The notes beneath the pieces are model-generated. The model worked only from the letters and a program-made list of their open reading frames with translations. It was not told the DNA's origin and ran no database searches. Below, piece by piece: positions 1 through 8,460 of a stretch of 64,000 nucleotides of DNA. The translations under genes were made by a program, and so were the position numbers. This DNA is from JARLGU01 sp036504535 (GTDB taxonomy: Bacteria > Armatimonadota > Armatimonadia > Armatimonadales > Capsulimonadaceae): contig DASXUY010000026.1 in NCBI GenBank assembly GCA_036504535.1, positions 62,001 through 126,000 on the forward strand. The letters run 5' to 3'. The first letter of the stretch is position 1, and each line of letters begins with the position of its first letter.

Positions 1-19
1 CGGATGCCGGAGCATTGTC

Positions 20-43
20 CACGTACGATCAAGATTGTACGTG
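20..43. repeat. short inverted repeat / hairpin
   Basis: CACGTACGATC and GATTGTACGTG pair over about 11 positions (one G-T) around a 2-base centre. It may be the terminator or operator of a gene beyond the left edge. Nothing else recognisable lies between it and the porin terminator. Confidence 0.4.
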
Positions 44-159
44 CACGGCATGAGCGATGCGCTAAACGCCTTGCTGCGTCATAACTGTTACCACGTGCCT
101 CATTGGTCGTGTTCAGTATCTGCGCAATGTCGACAACTCTGGCGACCACCAAAAACTGA

Positions 160-206
160 AATCAAATCTTTTAGAGGGGACCCTCACACAGGGCGGCAAG
201 GGTCCC
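160..206 (-). terminator. probable terminator of the porin gene
   Basis: Read on the minus strand, an 8-bp perfect stem (GGGACCCT / AGGGTCCC, 177-206) lies about 85 bases after the porin stop codon. It is followed by a T-rich stretch (TCTAAAAGATTTGATTT). No other gene ends here. Confidence 0.55.
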
Positions 207-290
207 ATTTAGCGGCGCGGGAAGGCCCCGCGCAACGCGTTTGTCGGCCATCAGGCCGGAAAGTGGGCGACTTGCGCCGCCCAGCCGTTA

Positions 291-1436
291 CTAGAACGTG
301 AAGACCTCAGACGCGACGATCGTGTTCTGGGACTTCTTCGAGATGACGCCGTTGTTGTCGAGGAACGACGGGACATTCGAGTTGTCGTAGCGATACTCAA
401 GTCGGGTCAACCACGCTGGGCTGAGCTTCATCTCGTAAGTCGCGGTGACATCGAACGGCTTGACAGTTGTCGAAACGCCGCCAACATCGGTCTTGTCCTG
501 TGCACCCGAGTAGCGGAGCGCAACGGCCTGCTTCGGATCAAGCTGATGCTTGTAGTAGACAGCCCATGCATTGACAGTTCGCTTGGCAGCGGCCTGATAC
601 TGCTTGGTGTAGTCGTAGTTGAGACCAACGCTGTCAGCAGCGGAGATCGTGTAGGTGAAGCACGTGTCGCTCAGGAAGCTGCGGAGCTCAGGAGCGCCCT
701 GGGGCTGATCGTAACCACCACCGACGTTCTCGATGAAGGTGTACTTGCCGTTCGGGTCAGTGAAGAGGATCTGGCCAGCGCCCTTGATCTTCTTGTTGTT
801 CGAGCTAACACCTTCGGTGGCCGAGTTGTAGAACGCGTTGAACAGGTAACCTGTAAAAACGAAGCCCTTCATGCTCGGGGTGTAGACGCGGATACCAGTG
901 TGGTAGAACGGCAGGTAATTGAAGGCGGTCGAGCGAGTGTAGTTCCAGTTCGCATTCGACTCGGTGACTTCGTAACCAAACGGCGTGTAGAACTTACCGA
1001 AATCGACGCCATAACCGGCCGAGGTCAGGTAGGTTCCGTACAGCTGCTGGACGTTCTTGTAGCGCGACTCGCGGTTGTTACCGCCGCCGAAGACACCATG
1101 GTTGATGTCGGCAGTGTCGCCGGTGATAAACGTTGCCTTGTAGCCAAAACCACCAGCCGTCGGAGCGGCCTGGGTCAGGTTCAATTCGGCAAGCGCGATC
1201 GTCGGAGTGCCGTTGCGAAGAACGTAGGCCCCGGCGCCGGGGTTGACCACGCTCTGCTTGTGCGACTCGCTGGTGTAGCTGTAGTAGCCGTCAAAAAGTC
1301 CACTCACGACAAGCTTGGGAGCCTCGGGAGCAGGGGCAGCGCTGACAACCTTGGTTGTCATGCCACCGACAAAAGCGATGGAAGCGCCGCACAGCATTGT
1401 GATGCCGGCGATGCGGGTGATAGATTTACTTAGCAA
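291..1436 (-). CDS. outer-membrane beta-barrel porin, OmpL/bbp2-like
   Basis: 381 aa with an N-terminal signal peptide (about residues 1-34, ending VSAA) followed by alternating polar/aromatic strands (YYSYTSES, GVDFGKFYTPFGYEV, RLEYRYDNS) and a C-terminal residue F. This is the pattern of the 'putative beta-barrel porin-2, OmpL-like' family. It should sit in the outer membrane and form a diffusion channel; substrate unknown. The start is TTG at 1436, chosen because GAGGAGG lies about 10 bases upstream; no ATG precedes the signal peptide. It is transcribed alone, with a sigma70-type promoter about 240 bases upstream and a terminator below 206. The family call rests on overall pattern and not on a diagnostic motif. 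Confidence 0.75.
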   Translation of the reverse strand: MLSKSITRIAGITMLCGASIAFVGGMTTKVVSAAPAPEAPKLVVSGLFDGYYSYTSESHKQSVVNPGAGAYVLRNGTPTIALAELNLTQAAPTAGGFGYKATFITGDTADINHGVFGGGNNRESRYKNVQQLYGTYLTSAGYGVDFGKFYTPFGYEVTESNANWNYTRSTAFNYLPFYHTGIRVYTPSMKGFVFTGYLFNAFYNSATEGVSSNNKKIKGAGQILFTDPNGKYTFIENVGGGYDQPQGAPELRSFLSDTCFTYTISAADSVGLNYDYTKQYQAAAKRTVNAWAVYYKHQLDPKQAVALRYSGAQDKTDVGGVSTTVKPFDVTATYEMKLSPAWLTRLEYRYDNSNVPSFLDNNGVISKKSQNTIVASEVFTF

Positions 1437-2195
1437 TGTAAGCGATCCTCCTCGTGTTTATGCTAACCGTCCGACGTACAGAATGCCATCGGTCGGCTTC
1501 TTCTCATCCTGGCCCGGTACTGGAGTGAACGAAAAACAAAAAGCCACAACGCTGAACCACTTTCTAGGGTGACGTCAGTGTCGGGGCTTTTGTCAATGAG
1601 CCGGTGAGAATTCTTGTTGGGACAGCCGTTTTCGAGCACTTGATCCAGCACTGGAACAAGTCAACTATCCAAATCTTAGGGCGAGTATACATCAAGCTTT
1701 TTGTCTTTGTCAAGTCCTCGACCAGTTAGCCACCCACCCACTTTGGGGCAACATACCGTAACTGAGCGAGCTGAAAGGTGCTTGAGGCGGTACGTGTAAG
1801 TAACCGGCACGATTAACTCCATGCCTCCACCCCACGCTAGTTTGGCACAAAATCACAAATTGATGCAACAGGACACTAAGATTTTTCAAAAATATCTGCG
1901 CATGGTTACTTGGGGCACACTAATCGATACGAAAACCTTGAGCTAACCCACTATAATTACCTGTTTTAGTCACAATACTGGCAAATATACCTGGATAAAG
2001 AGTAAGGCAAAATCACCAGGTTTCCATAATCCAGAAAGAGGGGCGACAATCCAGCCAAACGGCCCTTGCGAGAAGCTTACAGCAACAAATAGCCGACCTC
2101 CAAAAAACACAGCTATCTCACCCTCATGCCTTTAACGGAACCGGCCGAAAACGCCTACCAGGCTACCCGGTATATCGCGTAATCGAAAGAATACG
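1437..2195. other. divergent intergenic region with long porin leader
   Basis: This 759-bp gene-free stretch separates the divergent porin and response-regulator genes. The left third is the presumed porin 5' leader, which includes a T-rich tract (GGCTTTTTGTTTTTCG on the minus strand, near 1530). The right part (about 1850-2100) is AT-rich with TATAAT-like words but no promoter I can place with confidence for the plus-strand gene. I recognise no riboswitch class. Confidence 0.5.
1684..1713 (-). promoter_or_regulatory. sigma70-type promoter for the porin gene
   Basis: On the minus strand TTGACA (1708-1713) and TATACT (1684-1689) are separated by 18 bases. Transcription would start near 1677, leaving an untranslated leader of about 240 bases before the porin start. 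Confidence 0.65.
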
Positions 2196-3215
2196 ATGAA
2201 TACGAACAAACCTATGCTCGCTTTGGAAAATAGACTGACCCTGCACCGCCTGCTGGTTGTGGACGATGAAGCCATGAACCGGGCGCTGCTTGAAGCGATC
2301 CTGATGTCGCAAAACCGCTACGAGCTCGTTTTCGCGGCGTCCGCCGAGGAGACGATGCGCATAACGCGTAATCAGCCGATCGACCTGATCCTGCTGGACA
2401 CAACTCTTCCCGGCACTGACGGCTACACTGTCTGTCGCCAGCTAAAAACGACTCGCCTCACCGAGCGTATCCCGATCATCCTGCTCGCCGATCACGCCGC
2501 ATCCGCAGACCGGAGCAAGGGCCTGCAGGCTGGCGCTGAAGATGTTCTCGGAAAGCCGTTTCACCGCACCGAACTCATGTTGCGAGTCAGCTCGTTGCTC
2601 CGCATCAAATCGCTCCACGATCAGCTTGATGAAGTCGAGAGCGTCATCCTCGCCCTCAGCCGCATAATGGAAGCACGCGATCAGTACACGCAAGCACACA
2701 CCGAGCGTGTCGCAAAGTACGCCGTGGCAATCGCCGAAGAGCTAGGTATGTCCGAGGAAGACCGCCGCCTCCTGTACCGCGCAGCGCTGCTGCACGACAT
2801 CGGCAAGGTCGGTATCTCGGAGCTCATTCTCAACAAGCCCGGCGCTCTTAGCGCCGAAGAGAAGCGCATGCTGCGCCAGCAGACGGTCCTCAGCGCTGAA
2901 ATATGCGCTCCGATGCGATCGACTCCGCAGATCCTACCCATTATCCGCCACCATCACGAACACGTCGACGGCAGCGGATATCCCGACCACCTCGTCGCCG
3001 AGCAGATCCCGCTGGGCGCCCGTATACTTGCGATCGCGGATGCCTACGACGCGATGACATCTCAGCGCCCCTACCGCCCTGCGCTTACGCCCGCCAAAGC
3101 CCGCAACCTACTGCTTAGCGGGGCGGGACAGCAATGGGATAAGCGCCTCGTGGACATTTTCCTCACTCTCCTTAGCCGGCAGTCCCAAAAGGATATGCCA
3201 GCCATGGTAGCCTAG
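2196..3215 (+). CDS. response regulator with HD-GYP-type phosphodiesterase output
   Basis: 339 aa. Residues 17-135 are a receiver domain: acidic pair D23-D24, phospho-acceptor D68 in LILLDTTLPG, and K120 in LGKPFHR. Residues 150-325 are an HD-GYP domain with H168, H200-D201 (LLHDIGKVGI), the HHHEHVDGSGYP block (252-263) and ARILAIADAYDAMTS. Such proteins hydrolyse cyclic-di-GMP when phosphorylated. The signature reads GSGYP where canonical members read GTGYP, a common variant. It is a single gene with no kinase beside it; the nearest orphan kinase is at 6323-8029. Cytoplasmic, no membrane segment. Confidence 0.93.
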   Translation: MNTNKPMLALENRLTLHRLLVVDDEAMNRALLEAILMSQNRYELVFAASAEETMRITRNQPIDLILLDTTLPGTDGYTVCRQLKTTRLTERIPIILLADHAASADRSKGLQAGAEDVLGKPFHRTELMLRVSSLLRIKSLHDQLDEVESVILALSRIMEARDQYTQAHTERVAKYAVAIAEELGMSEEDRRLLYRAALLHDIGKVGISELILNKPGALSAEEKRMLRQQTVLSAEICAPMRSTPQILPIIRHHHEHVDGSGYPDHLVAEQIPLGARILAIADAYDAMTSQRPYRPALTPAKARNLLLSGAGQQWDKRLVDIFLTLLSRQSQKDMPAMVA

Positions 3216-3659
3216 ATTGACGCCACCGCCTCGCCGCCTGTCGCTGCCAGCGACGGTCGGCGTAAGCATGTCTCCTCGCATATCTCGCCTTAACCAAAAA
3301 AGAATCTTTTGCGTTTGTGTTTGATTCTAAAAAAGGCAGGAAATCGGGTTTAGAACGGCGAATATAAGGGCACATAGACGGTTCGGGCGGTGCGCTAAGC
3401 ATCGCCAAACGAGTGATTTTGCGTCTGGCGACCTGCCTCAAGAATCTTTTTGTATTAAATGCCTTGCGCAATCGCGAAATATATTATATAAAATAATAGG
3501 AGGGAACCAAAGCCCTCTTGTTTAATGTTTATATAAAGGCAATAGTTTTCATTGGGCGTACACTGAAAAAGGCGGCACAAAGCTGGTGCCTGCTGCCGTA
3601 GAAGAACAAACAGTCCTTCGGTGTAGCGATTGACCCATTTACTAAAGGTGGTTTTAAAG
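3216..3659. other. intergenic region upstream of the sigma factor gene
   Basis: 444 bp with no supported gene. The left end has a small GC-rich stem (GTCGCTG/CAGCGAC) that may be the end of the HD-GYP transcript but lacks a T tract. From 3470 to 3560 it is AT-rich and probably carries the sigma-factor promoter. A minus-strand open frame over 3455-4132 is judged spurious. Confidence 0.4.
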
Positions 3660-4793
3660 ATGAGTGTTCTGGTGAATGATCGACCAAGATTGAAGAAGCG
3701 GGTGACGCGAGAATTTGTGGAAGCTGACTCCGAGAGCGTTCTCGATCCCGAGGAGCGACAGATTGGCGCGCTAGTCGGACCTGATGGTGAAGAAGCCAAG
3801 GTTGACATCAGCGGTGCGCTTGATGATCCCGATGCCGTGCGCCTCATGACACTTGGCACCGATGACGATGATATCCACGCCTCGGCAGTCGACGACGCGC
3901 ACGACCCGGACGAAGCGCATGTGCTCGGCGAGCCTGCCCCTGCCGGGATCGTTCGCGAAACCGAAGCGGAAGCCCCTAAGGATGAAACGCTGCAGATGTG
4001 GATGCGCAAAACGCGCAGCACGCGCCTGCTTACTGCTGAGGAAGAAATTGACCTCGCTAAGCGTGTCGCCATGGGTGACCAGAAGTCGAAAGACATCCTG
4101 ACCGAAGCCAACTTGCGATTGGTCGTCAGCATTGCCCGCCGCTACAGCGTGCCCGGTATTTCGCTGGCTGACCTCATCCAGGAAGGCAACATTGGCCTTA
4201 TCCGCGCAGTCGAGAAATTCGACTACACGAAGGGCTATCGGTTCAGTACATATGCCACGTGGTGGATCCGCCGTGCTATTGCCCGTGCGGTCATCAACCA
4301 GGGCCGAACAATCCGTATCCCGGTCTATGTGGCCGAGACCATCCATAAGCTGGTTCGCACATCGGGCATGCTTCGTCAGCAGCTCAGCCGCGAGCCAACC
4401 CAGGAAGAGCTCGCTGCAGAGATGGGTGTCGGAGTTGAGCGGGTCAACGAGATCATGCGGATCGCAAGCGAGCCGCTGAGCCTTGAGACGCCGGTCGGTG
4501 AGAAGGACTCCGCGCAGCTTGCGGACTTCATCCAGGCCGCCAACAACACGCACTCGCCCGGCGATGCCGCAGTGAACCTGATCCGACGCGAGCAGCTCGA
4601 CCAGGTGCTCGACAAGCTGACCCCGCGGGAGCGCGACGTTGTCCGCCTCCGCTTCGGTCTCGAAGACGGCTACGCGCACACCCTCGAAGAGGTTGGCCAG
4701 CGGTTCCAGGTCACCCGGGAGCGTGTCCGCCAGATCGAGCTCCGCGCGTTGAAAAAACTGCGCCGCATGGGCCCGGTCGATATCCGCGCTTAA
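3660..4793 (+). CDS. rpoD: RNA polymerase sigma factor, RpoD/SigA group
   Basis: 377 aa. An acidic, low-complexity N-terminus (1-110) precedes sigma70 region 1.2 (DETLQMWMRKTRSTRLLTAEEE), region 2 (ANLRLVVSIARRY, LADLIQEGNIGLIRAVEKFDY, FSTYATWWIRRAI), region 3 and region 4 (LTPRERDVVRLRFGLEDG, TLEEVGQRFQVTRERVRQIE). This is the primary or a closely related group-2 sigma factor that directs RNA polymerase to TTGACA/TATAAT promoters. I chose ATG 3660 because AAAGGTGG (3644-3651) precedes it by 8 bases; an in-frame TTG at 3630 has no such site. It is a single gene with its own terminator. Whether it is the essential sigma factor or a paralogue cannot be told here. Confidence 0.93.
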   Translation: MSVLVNDRPRLKKRVTREFVEADSESVLDPEERQIGALVGPDGEEAKVDISGALDDPDAVRLMTLGTDDDDIHASAVDDAHDPDEAHVLGEPAPAGIVRETEAEAPKDETLQMWMRKTRSTRLLTAEEEIDLAKRVAMGDQKSKDILTEANLRLVVSIARRYSVPGISLADLIQEGNIGLIRAVEKFDYTKGYRFSTYATWWIRRAIARAVINQGRTIRIPVYVAETIHKLVRTSGMLRQQLSREPTQEELAAEMGVGVERVNEIMRIASEPLSLETPVGEKDSAQLADFIQAANNTHSPGDAAVNLIRREQLDQVLDKLTPRERDVVRLRFGLEDGYAHTLEEVGQRFQVTRERVRQIELRALKKLRRMGPVDIRA

Positions 4794-4819
4794 CGGCGAG
4801 ATAGACTAGGTAACGAAGG

Positions 4820-4853
4820 CAGGCTCCCGGAGACTCTCCCGGAGCCTGTTTTT
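4820..4853 (+). terminator. rho-independent terminator of the sigma factor gene
   Basis: CAGGCTCC (4820-4827) pairs with GGAGCCTG (4841-4848), with further pairing in the loop, and is followed directly by TTTTT. It starts 27 bases after the stop codon. Confidence 0.9.
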
Positions 4854-4944
4854 GTGCCACATCATTAACGAGAACTTAGGTGTGCCTTCAGCTTTCGCCC
4901 CAATCCAGTGGTTCGCTACTTTGGCGACAGATCGAGATTAATAG

Positions 4945-6336
4945 TTGCAAATACCAGACGACGAAATGGAAATCTGCCTGAGCGTTCTACAGCGTGTCGC
5001 TAACGCGCGCGGGACGTTCAAAGGCACGGAGCGCTTTAACGGCCTCATCTCTAAGGTTTACCGCGAAGGCCGCCGCTACGAATCGCAAGAAGCCGACAAG
5101 CGAAAGCGCGACGCCGACCGAGCGACTATGGCGACCACCGGGATGGTACTTATCCAGCGCGACGCCGTCAGCCCCACCGCCCTACCCGCTCCGGAGACCC
5201 AGGCCGTACGCGTCCTCCACGAAGCCGAAGCCTGCTACATCTGCAAAGCCGACTTCACCGAGGTTCACTTCTTCTACCATCTGCTCTGCCCAAAGTGCGC
5301 CGAGTACAACTACCGCATGCGCAGTTTGTCTGCCAACCTCACCGGACGAACCGCACTCGTGACCGGAGGGCGCGTCAAGATCGGCCACCAGACCGTTCTG
5401 CGGCTGCTGCGCGACGGAGCCAACGTCATCGTCACGACCCGTTTCCCGCACACCGCCGCGAAGCGCCTGCATGCAGAGCCCGATTCGGCCACCTGGATGG
5501 ACCGCATCCGCATCTTCGGGCTAGACCTGCGCAACATTCCCGCAGTAGAGTCCTTCGCCCGTCACATGCTCGAAACCGAAAAGTCACTGGACATCCTGAT
5601 CCACAACGCCGCCCAGACAATCAAACGACCCGCTGGCTTCTACTCAGAGCTCGTCGCCCTCGAACAGAACCCTACCGCCGCCTTGCCTGAACCAGCGATG
5701 CGCCTGGTGGCTCAAGGTGCACCGTCCACCCTCGCAATCTCCGACAGCTCAGCCCTACTGCCGTCCACCGCGTCCGCCCCGATTGCAGTCACCGACGTGC
5801 TACCCGCCGACGCGCTCCACGACAACGAGGAGTTGGCCGACTCACGCGAAATGAACAGCTGGCTCCTCGCGCTGGCCGATGTTGGATCTCAAGAAATGCT
5901 GGAGGTGCAGCTTGTGAATTCCGTGGCGCCGTTCATCCTGAACAGCCGCCTCAAGCCGCTCATGATGCGTGCCCCGCAAGAGCGCCGGTTCATCGTCAAC
6001 GTCAGTGCCATGGAAGGCCAATTCGCGCGGCGCAAGACCATCTACCATCCGCATACCAACATGGCCAAGGCAGCGCTCAACATGATGACTCGCACATCAG
6101 GTGACGACTACGCCCGGGACCGAATCTATATGACAAGCGTAGACACAGGCTGGGTGACGGACGAAAATCCGGGGACAAGGCGGTTGCGAAAGCAGGAAGA
6201 GACGGGCTTTTACGCCCCGTTGGACATTATCGACGGTATGGCCCGCATCTACCACCCCGTCGCGGAAGGGATCAACGAGCCGCAGACGCCGCACTATGGC
6301 GTGTTCCTGAAAGACTATGCTGTCACGCCGTGGTAG
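4945..6336 (+). CDS. SDR-family oxidoreductase with N-terminal CxxC-CxxC zinc motif
   Basis: 463 aa. Residues 1-65 are a charged helical segment. Residues 97-118 hold C97-x2-C100 and C115-x2-C118 (CYICKADF, LCPKC), a probable zinc knuckle. Residues 132-460 are a Rossmann-type short-chain dehydrogenase (TALVTGGRVKIG, ILIHNAAQT, FIVNVSAMEG) with an extra loop at about 235-300. The catalytic YxxxK is not present: the lysine is K375 in NMAKAALN, but the tyrosine position is T371; the serine is S354. The divergent motif HPHTNMAKAALNMMTRT looks like a distinct SDR subfamily, not a sequencing fault. Reaction unknown. The start is TTG 4945 or ATG 4966, neither with a good ribosome site. Its end overlaps the convergent kinase gene by 14 bases. 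Confidence 0.8.
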   Translation: MQIPDDEMEICLSVLQRVANARGTFKGTERFNGLISKVYREGRRYESQEADKRKRDADRATMATTGMVLIQRDAVSPTALPAPETQAVRVLHEAEACYICKADFTEVHFFYHLLCPKCAEYNYRMRSLSANLTGRTALVTGGRVKIGHQTVLRLLRDGANVIVTTRFPHTAAKRLHAEPDSATWMDRIRIFGLDLRNIPAVESFARHMLETEKSLDILIHNAAQTIKRPAGFYSELVALEQNPTAALPEPAMRLVAQGAPSTLAISDSSALLPSTASAPIAVTDVLPADALHDNEELADSREMNSWLLALADVGSQEMLEVQLVNSVAPFILNSRLKPLMMRAPQERRFIVNVSAMEGQFARRKTIYHPHTNMAKAALNMMTRTSGDDYARDRIYMTSVDTGWVTDENPGTRRLRKQEETGFYAPLDIIDGMARIYHPVAEGINEPQTPHYGVFLKDYAVTPW

Positions 6337-8029
6337 CTCGCGGTAGGCGGATAGTGAATGTCGTGCCCTCACCGACCTGGCTCTCTACGTCAATCTTGCC
6401 ACCGTGCTTGCGTGCGATAATCGTGTGAACGACAGCCAACCCCTGCCCGCATCCTGTCCCGACCTCCCGAGTTGTGAAAAACGGGTCAAAAATGCGGTGG
6501 CGGATCGCCTGCGGGATACCTGATCCATTATCCGAGATCCGGATGATGCTCCAATGGTCGTCAAAGCTGGACGTGATTCGAATGCGACCGAGATGACCGG
6601 CTCCACGCTGATTAACGTCAGAGATGGCGTTCGCCGCGTTCACGATCATATTCACCAACGCCTGGTTGAGCATTCCCGCGTAGCCCGGCACGAATGGCAT
6701 GTGGGTATCCAGAGCCAATTCAACCTCAGCAACATATCTCCACTCGTTCTTCGATATCAGAACAGCGTTCTCGATAGCACGGTTCAGGTCAACCGATGCT
6801 GTCTCCGCGTCCCGAGGGCTCGAATACTCCTTCATCGCCGATACGAGCCGGGCGACAGTGGATATGCCCGAAAGCGACTCATCCAGAGCATGAGGCACTT
6901 CATCGACGACGTAACCAACGTCCACCTTGGCGGCTACCTCAGCCAAAGATTTTATAAGCGATGGTGCGATGCTTGGGTCTGGGAAGTCATTGAGCCGTCG
7001 GCAAGCTTCAAGAAGCTCCGCCAATTCGCTAAAAGACTGCTTTAGGAAATGGAGGTTATCGCCAATGAACTGGATCGGCGTGTTAACCTCGTGAGCTATG
7101 CCCGCTGCAAGCCGCCCTAGGGCATCAAGGCGAACGGCCTGCTGGTTGGCTTCTTCGACCTCTCGCTGATCTGTGATATCGCGCGATGTACCAACACTAA
7201 ACAGCACCGTCCCCTGAGGGTCACATATGGGAGCTTTGATCGTGTGAAACGACCGAACAACGCCCGAGCCGCTCGTGACTGGTTCAACCGGAATATCGAG
7301 CACTTCGCCCGTTTCGAACACTCGCGCGTCGTCGAGAACGTATTGCAGCGTGTAGTCGGGCTCCACAAACGGGGCGTCAATGAGGCTCCGCAACTCCGAA
7401 GGGGTCATGCCGTAGTATTCACAAAAGGCGCGGTTTGCCCAAAGAATACGTGATCCCGGCCCCTTCACTAAGACCAGGTCTGGCATCGCATCCAAGATGC
7501 GTCGGAAAAAATTGCCGCTCTCGGGCGATAGATGAGGATCAATAGGAACCGGGAGCGATGCGTCAGCGATGTCGAGGTCCCAAGCGTCAAGCAGCCTACC
7601 GATTTGCCGACCAATAACCGCTAGAGAATCGCGTTGCCCCTCGCTAAGTTCGCCCCCAGTCGCGAGCCCCACGCAGAGGACACCGATTGGATCAGAATTA
7701 TTGAGCAGAATGGGGATAGCGATGACAGTCCCTATTGATGCGTCACCTAGGAGCGAGCGACCGTCATAAATCCGCAGGTTAGTGTCAGCACGATGCGAGT
7801 CGAGGTGACTGACAAGGGTGAACGCGGCGTGAGAAAGGGTTTCTGGTTTGACTCCCTGCTGTGCCGCGATCGCAATCGAGCCGCCGCGCCGGACGGCGAC
7901 GAACGCCATCACCCCACGACAGGTCCGCGTCGCGAGACGCGCAAGCTCGTCGACGGCTTCCGATTGATCGGGACTGAATTCGCAAACAATGCCGATTGAG
8001 TCCCTGGCATAGTTCGGTTTATGATCCAT
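6323..8029 (-). CDS. soluble GAF-PAS sensor histidine kinase
   Basis: 568 aa and no membrane segment. Residues 15-165 resemble a GAF domain, 178-290 are a PAS domain (ILDAMPDLVLVKGPGSRILWANRAF, ending in the PAC-like VGTSRDITDQREVEE), then a HisKA-like helix with phospho-acceptor H313 (LAAGIAHEVNTPIQ) and a HATPase domain (NMIVNAANAI, ISDNGSGIP, GTGCGQGLAVVHTI). It should autophosphorylate in response to a cytoplasmic ligand or redox signal. No response regulator is adjacent; the REC/HD-GYP gene at 2196 is the nearest. In the G1-G2 loop GTGCGQGL a cysteine replaces the more usual G/K. Start ATG 8029 has no clear ribosome site. Confidence 0.88.
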   Translation of the reverse strand: MDHKPNYARDSIGIVCEFSPDQSEAVDELARLATRTCRGVMAFVAVRRGGSIAIAAQQGVKPETLSHAAFTLVSHLDSHRADTNLRIYDGRSLLGDASIGTVIAIPILLNNSDPIGVLCVGLATGGELSEGQRDSLAVIGRQIGRLLDAWDLDIADASLPVPIDPHLSPESGNFFRRILDAMPDLVLVKGPGSRILWANRAFCEYYGMTPSELRSLIDAPFVEPDYTLQYVLDDARVFETGEVLDIPVEPVTSGSGVVRSFHTIKAPICDPQGTVLFSVGTSRDITDQREVEEANQQAVRLDALGRLAAGIAHEVNTPIQFIGDNLHFLKQSFSELAELLEACRRLNDFPDPSIAPSLIKSLAEVAAKVDVGYVVDEVPHALDESLSGISTVARLVSAMKEYSSPRDAETASVDLNRAIENAVLISKNEWRYVAEVELALDTHMPFVPGYAGMLNQALVNMIVNAANAISDVNQRGAGHLGRIRITSSFDDHWSIIRISDNGSGIPQAIRHRIFDPFFTTREVGTGCGQGLAVVHTIIARKHGGKIDVESQVGEGTTFTIRLPRATTA

Positions 8030-8460
8030 AGATGCTAACCATTAAGCGCCCATAATCCGGACGATTGCCCCATCGCAAACTCACATGCTTGTTCTTGCCA
8101 ATCTTAACAATTACTTTACACGACATTAATCATTTTGGTAACAGATTCCGCCGTAGTCGTCGCAAAATTTCATTGGCAGGTTGGCAGTCAATATTCAGAA
8201 CACTGCGCTAAGAGGCTACTTGCTTCGGTAAGCCTGACTCTGAAATAATTATTCTCTCTAATTTAGTGACTTCCTCTTCATTAATATTTCATGAGTCGGT
8301 AATATAGTTGCTAACAACGAACCACTCTCTTTAACATTTCGCAGCGTATCAGGCGGGTAACCTGGGCGCGCTTGCCAATTGATTGCTAACGCATTCAAAG
8401 GCAGGTTGGATTGTTGAGAGCGGATCGCCCTCTCGGCCGAGGACATTTAAGGAGACTTTG
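8030..8460. other. divergent promoter region, kinase / MauG-like gene
   Basis: 431 bp, AT-rich from 8100 to 8340, with no supported gene. It must hold the promoters of the two divergent genes, but I see no convincing -35/-10 pair. The ribosome site of the right-hand gene (AAGGAG, 8450-8455) is at its end. Confidence 0.4.

Noticed and set aside
35..301. 88-aa open frame at the left edge
   Set aside because: No ribosome site, no domain, and it overlaps the porin terminator hairpin.
546..1433. 295-aa plus-strand open frame over the porin
   Set aside because: The minus strand has a signal peptide, ribosome site and porin pattern; the plus frame has none.
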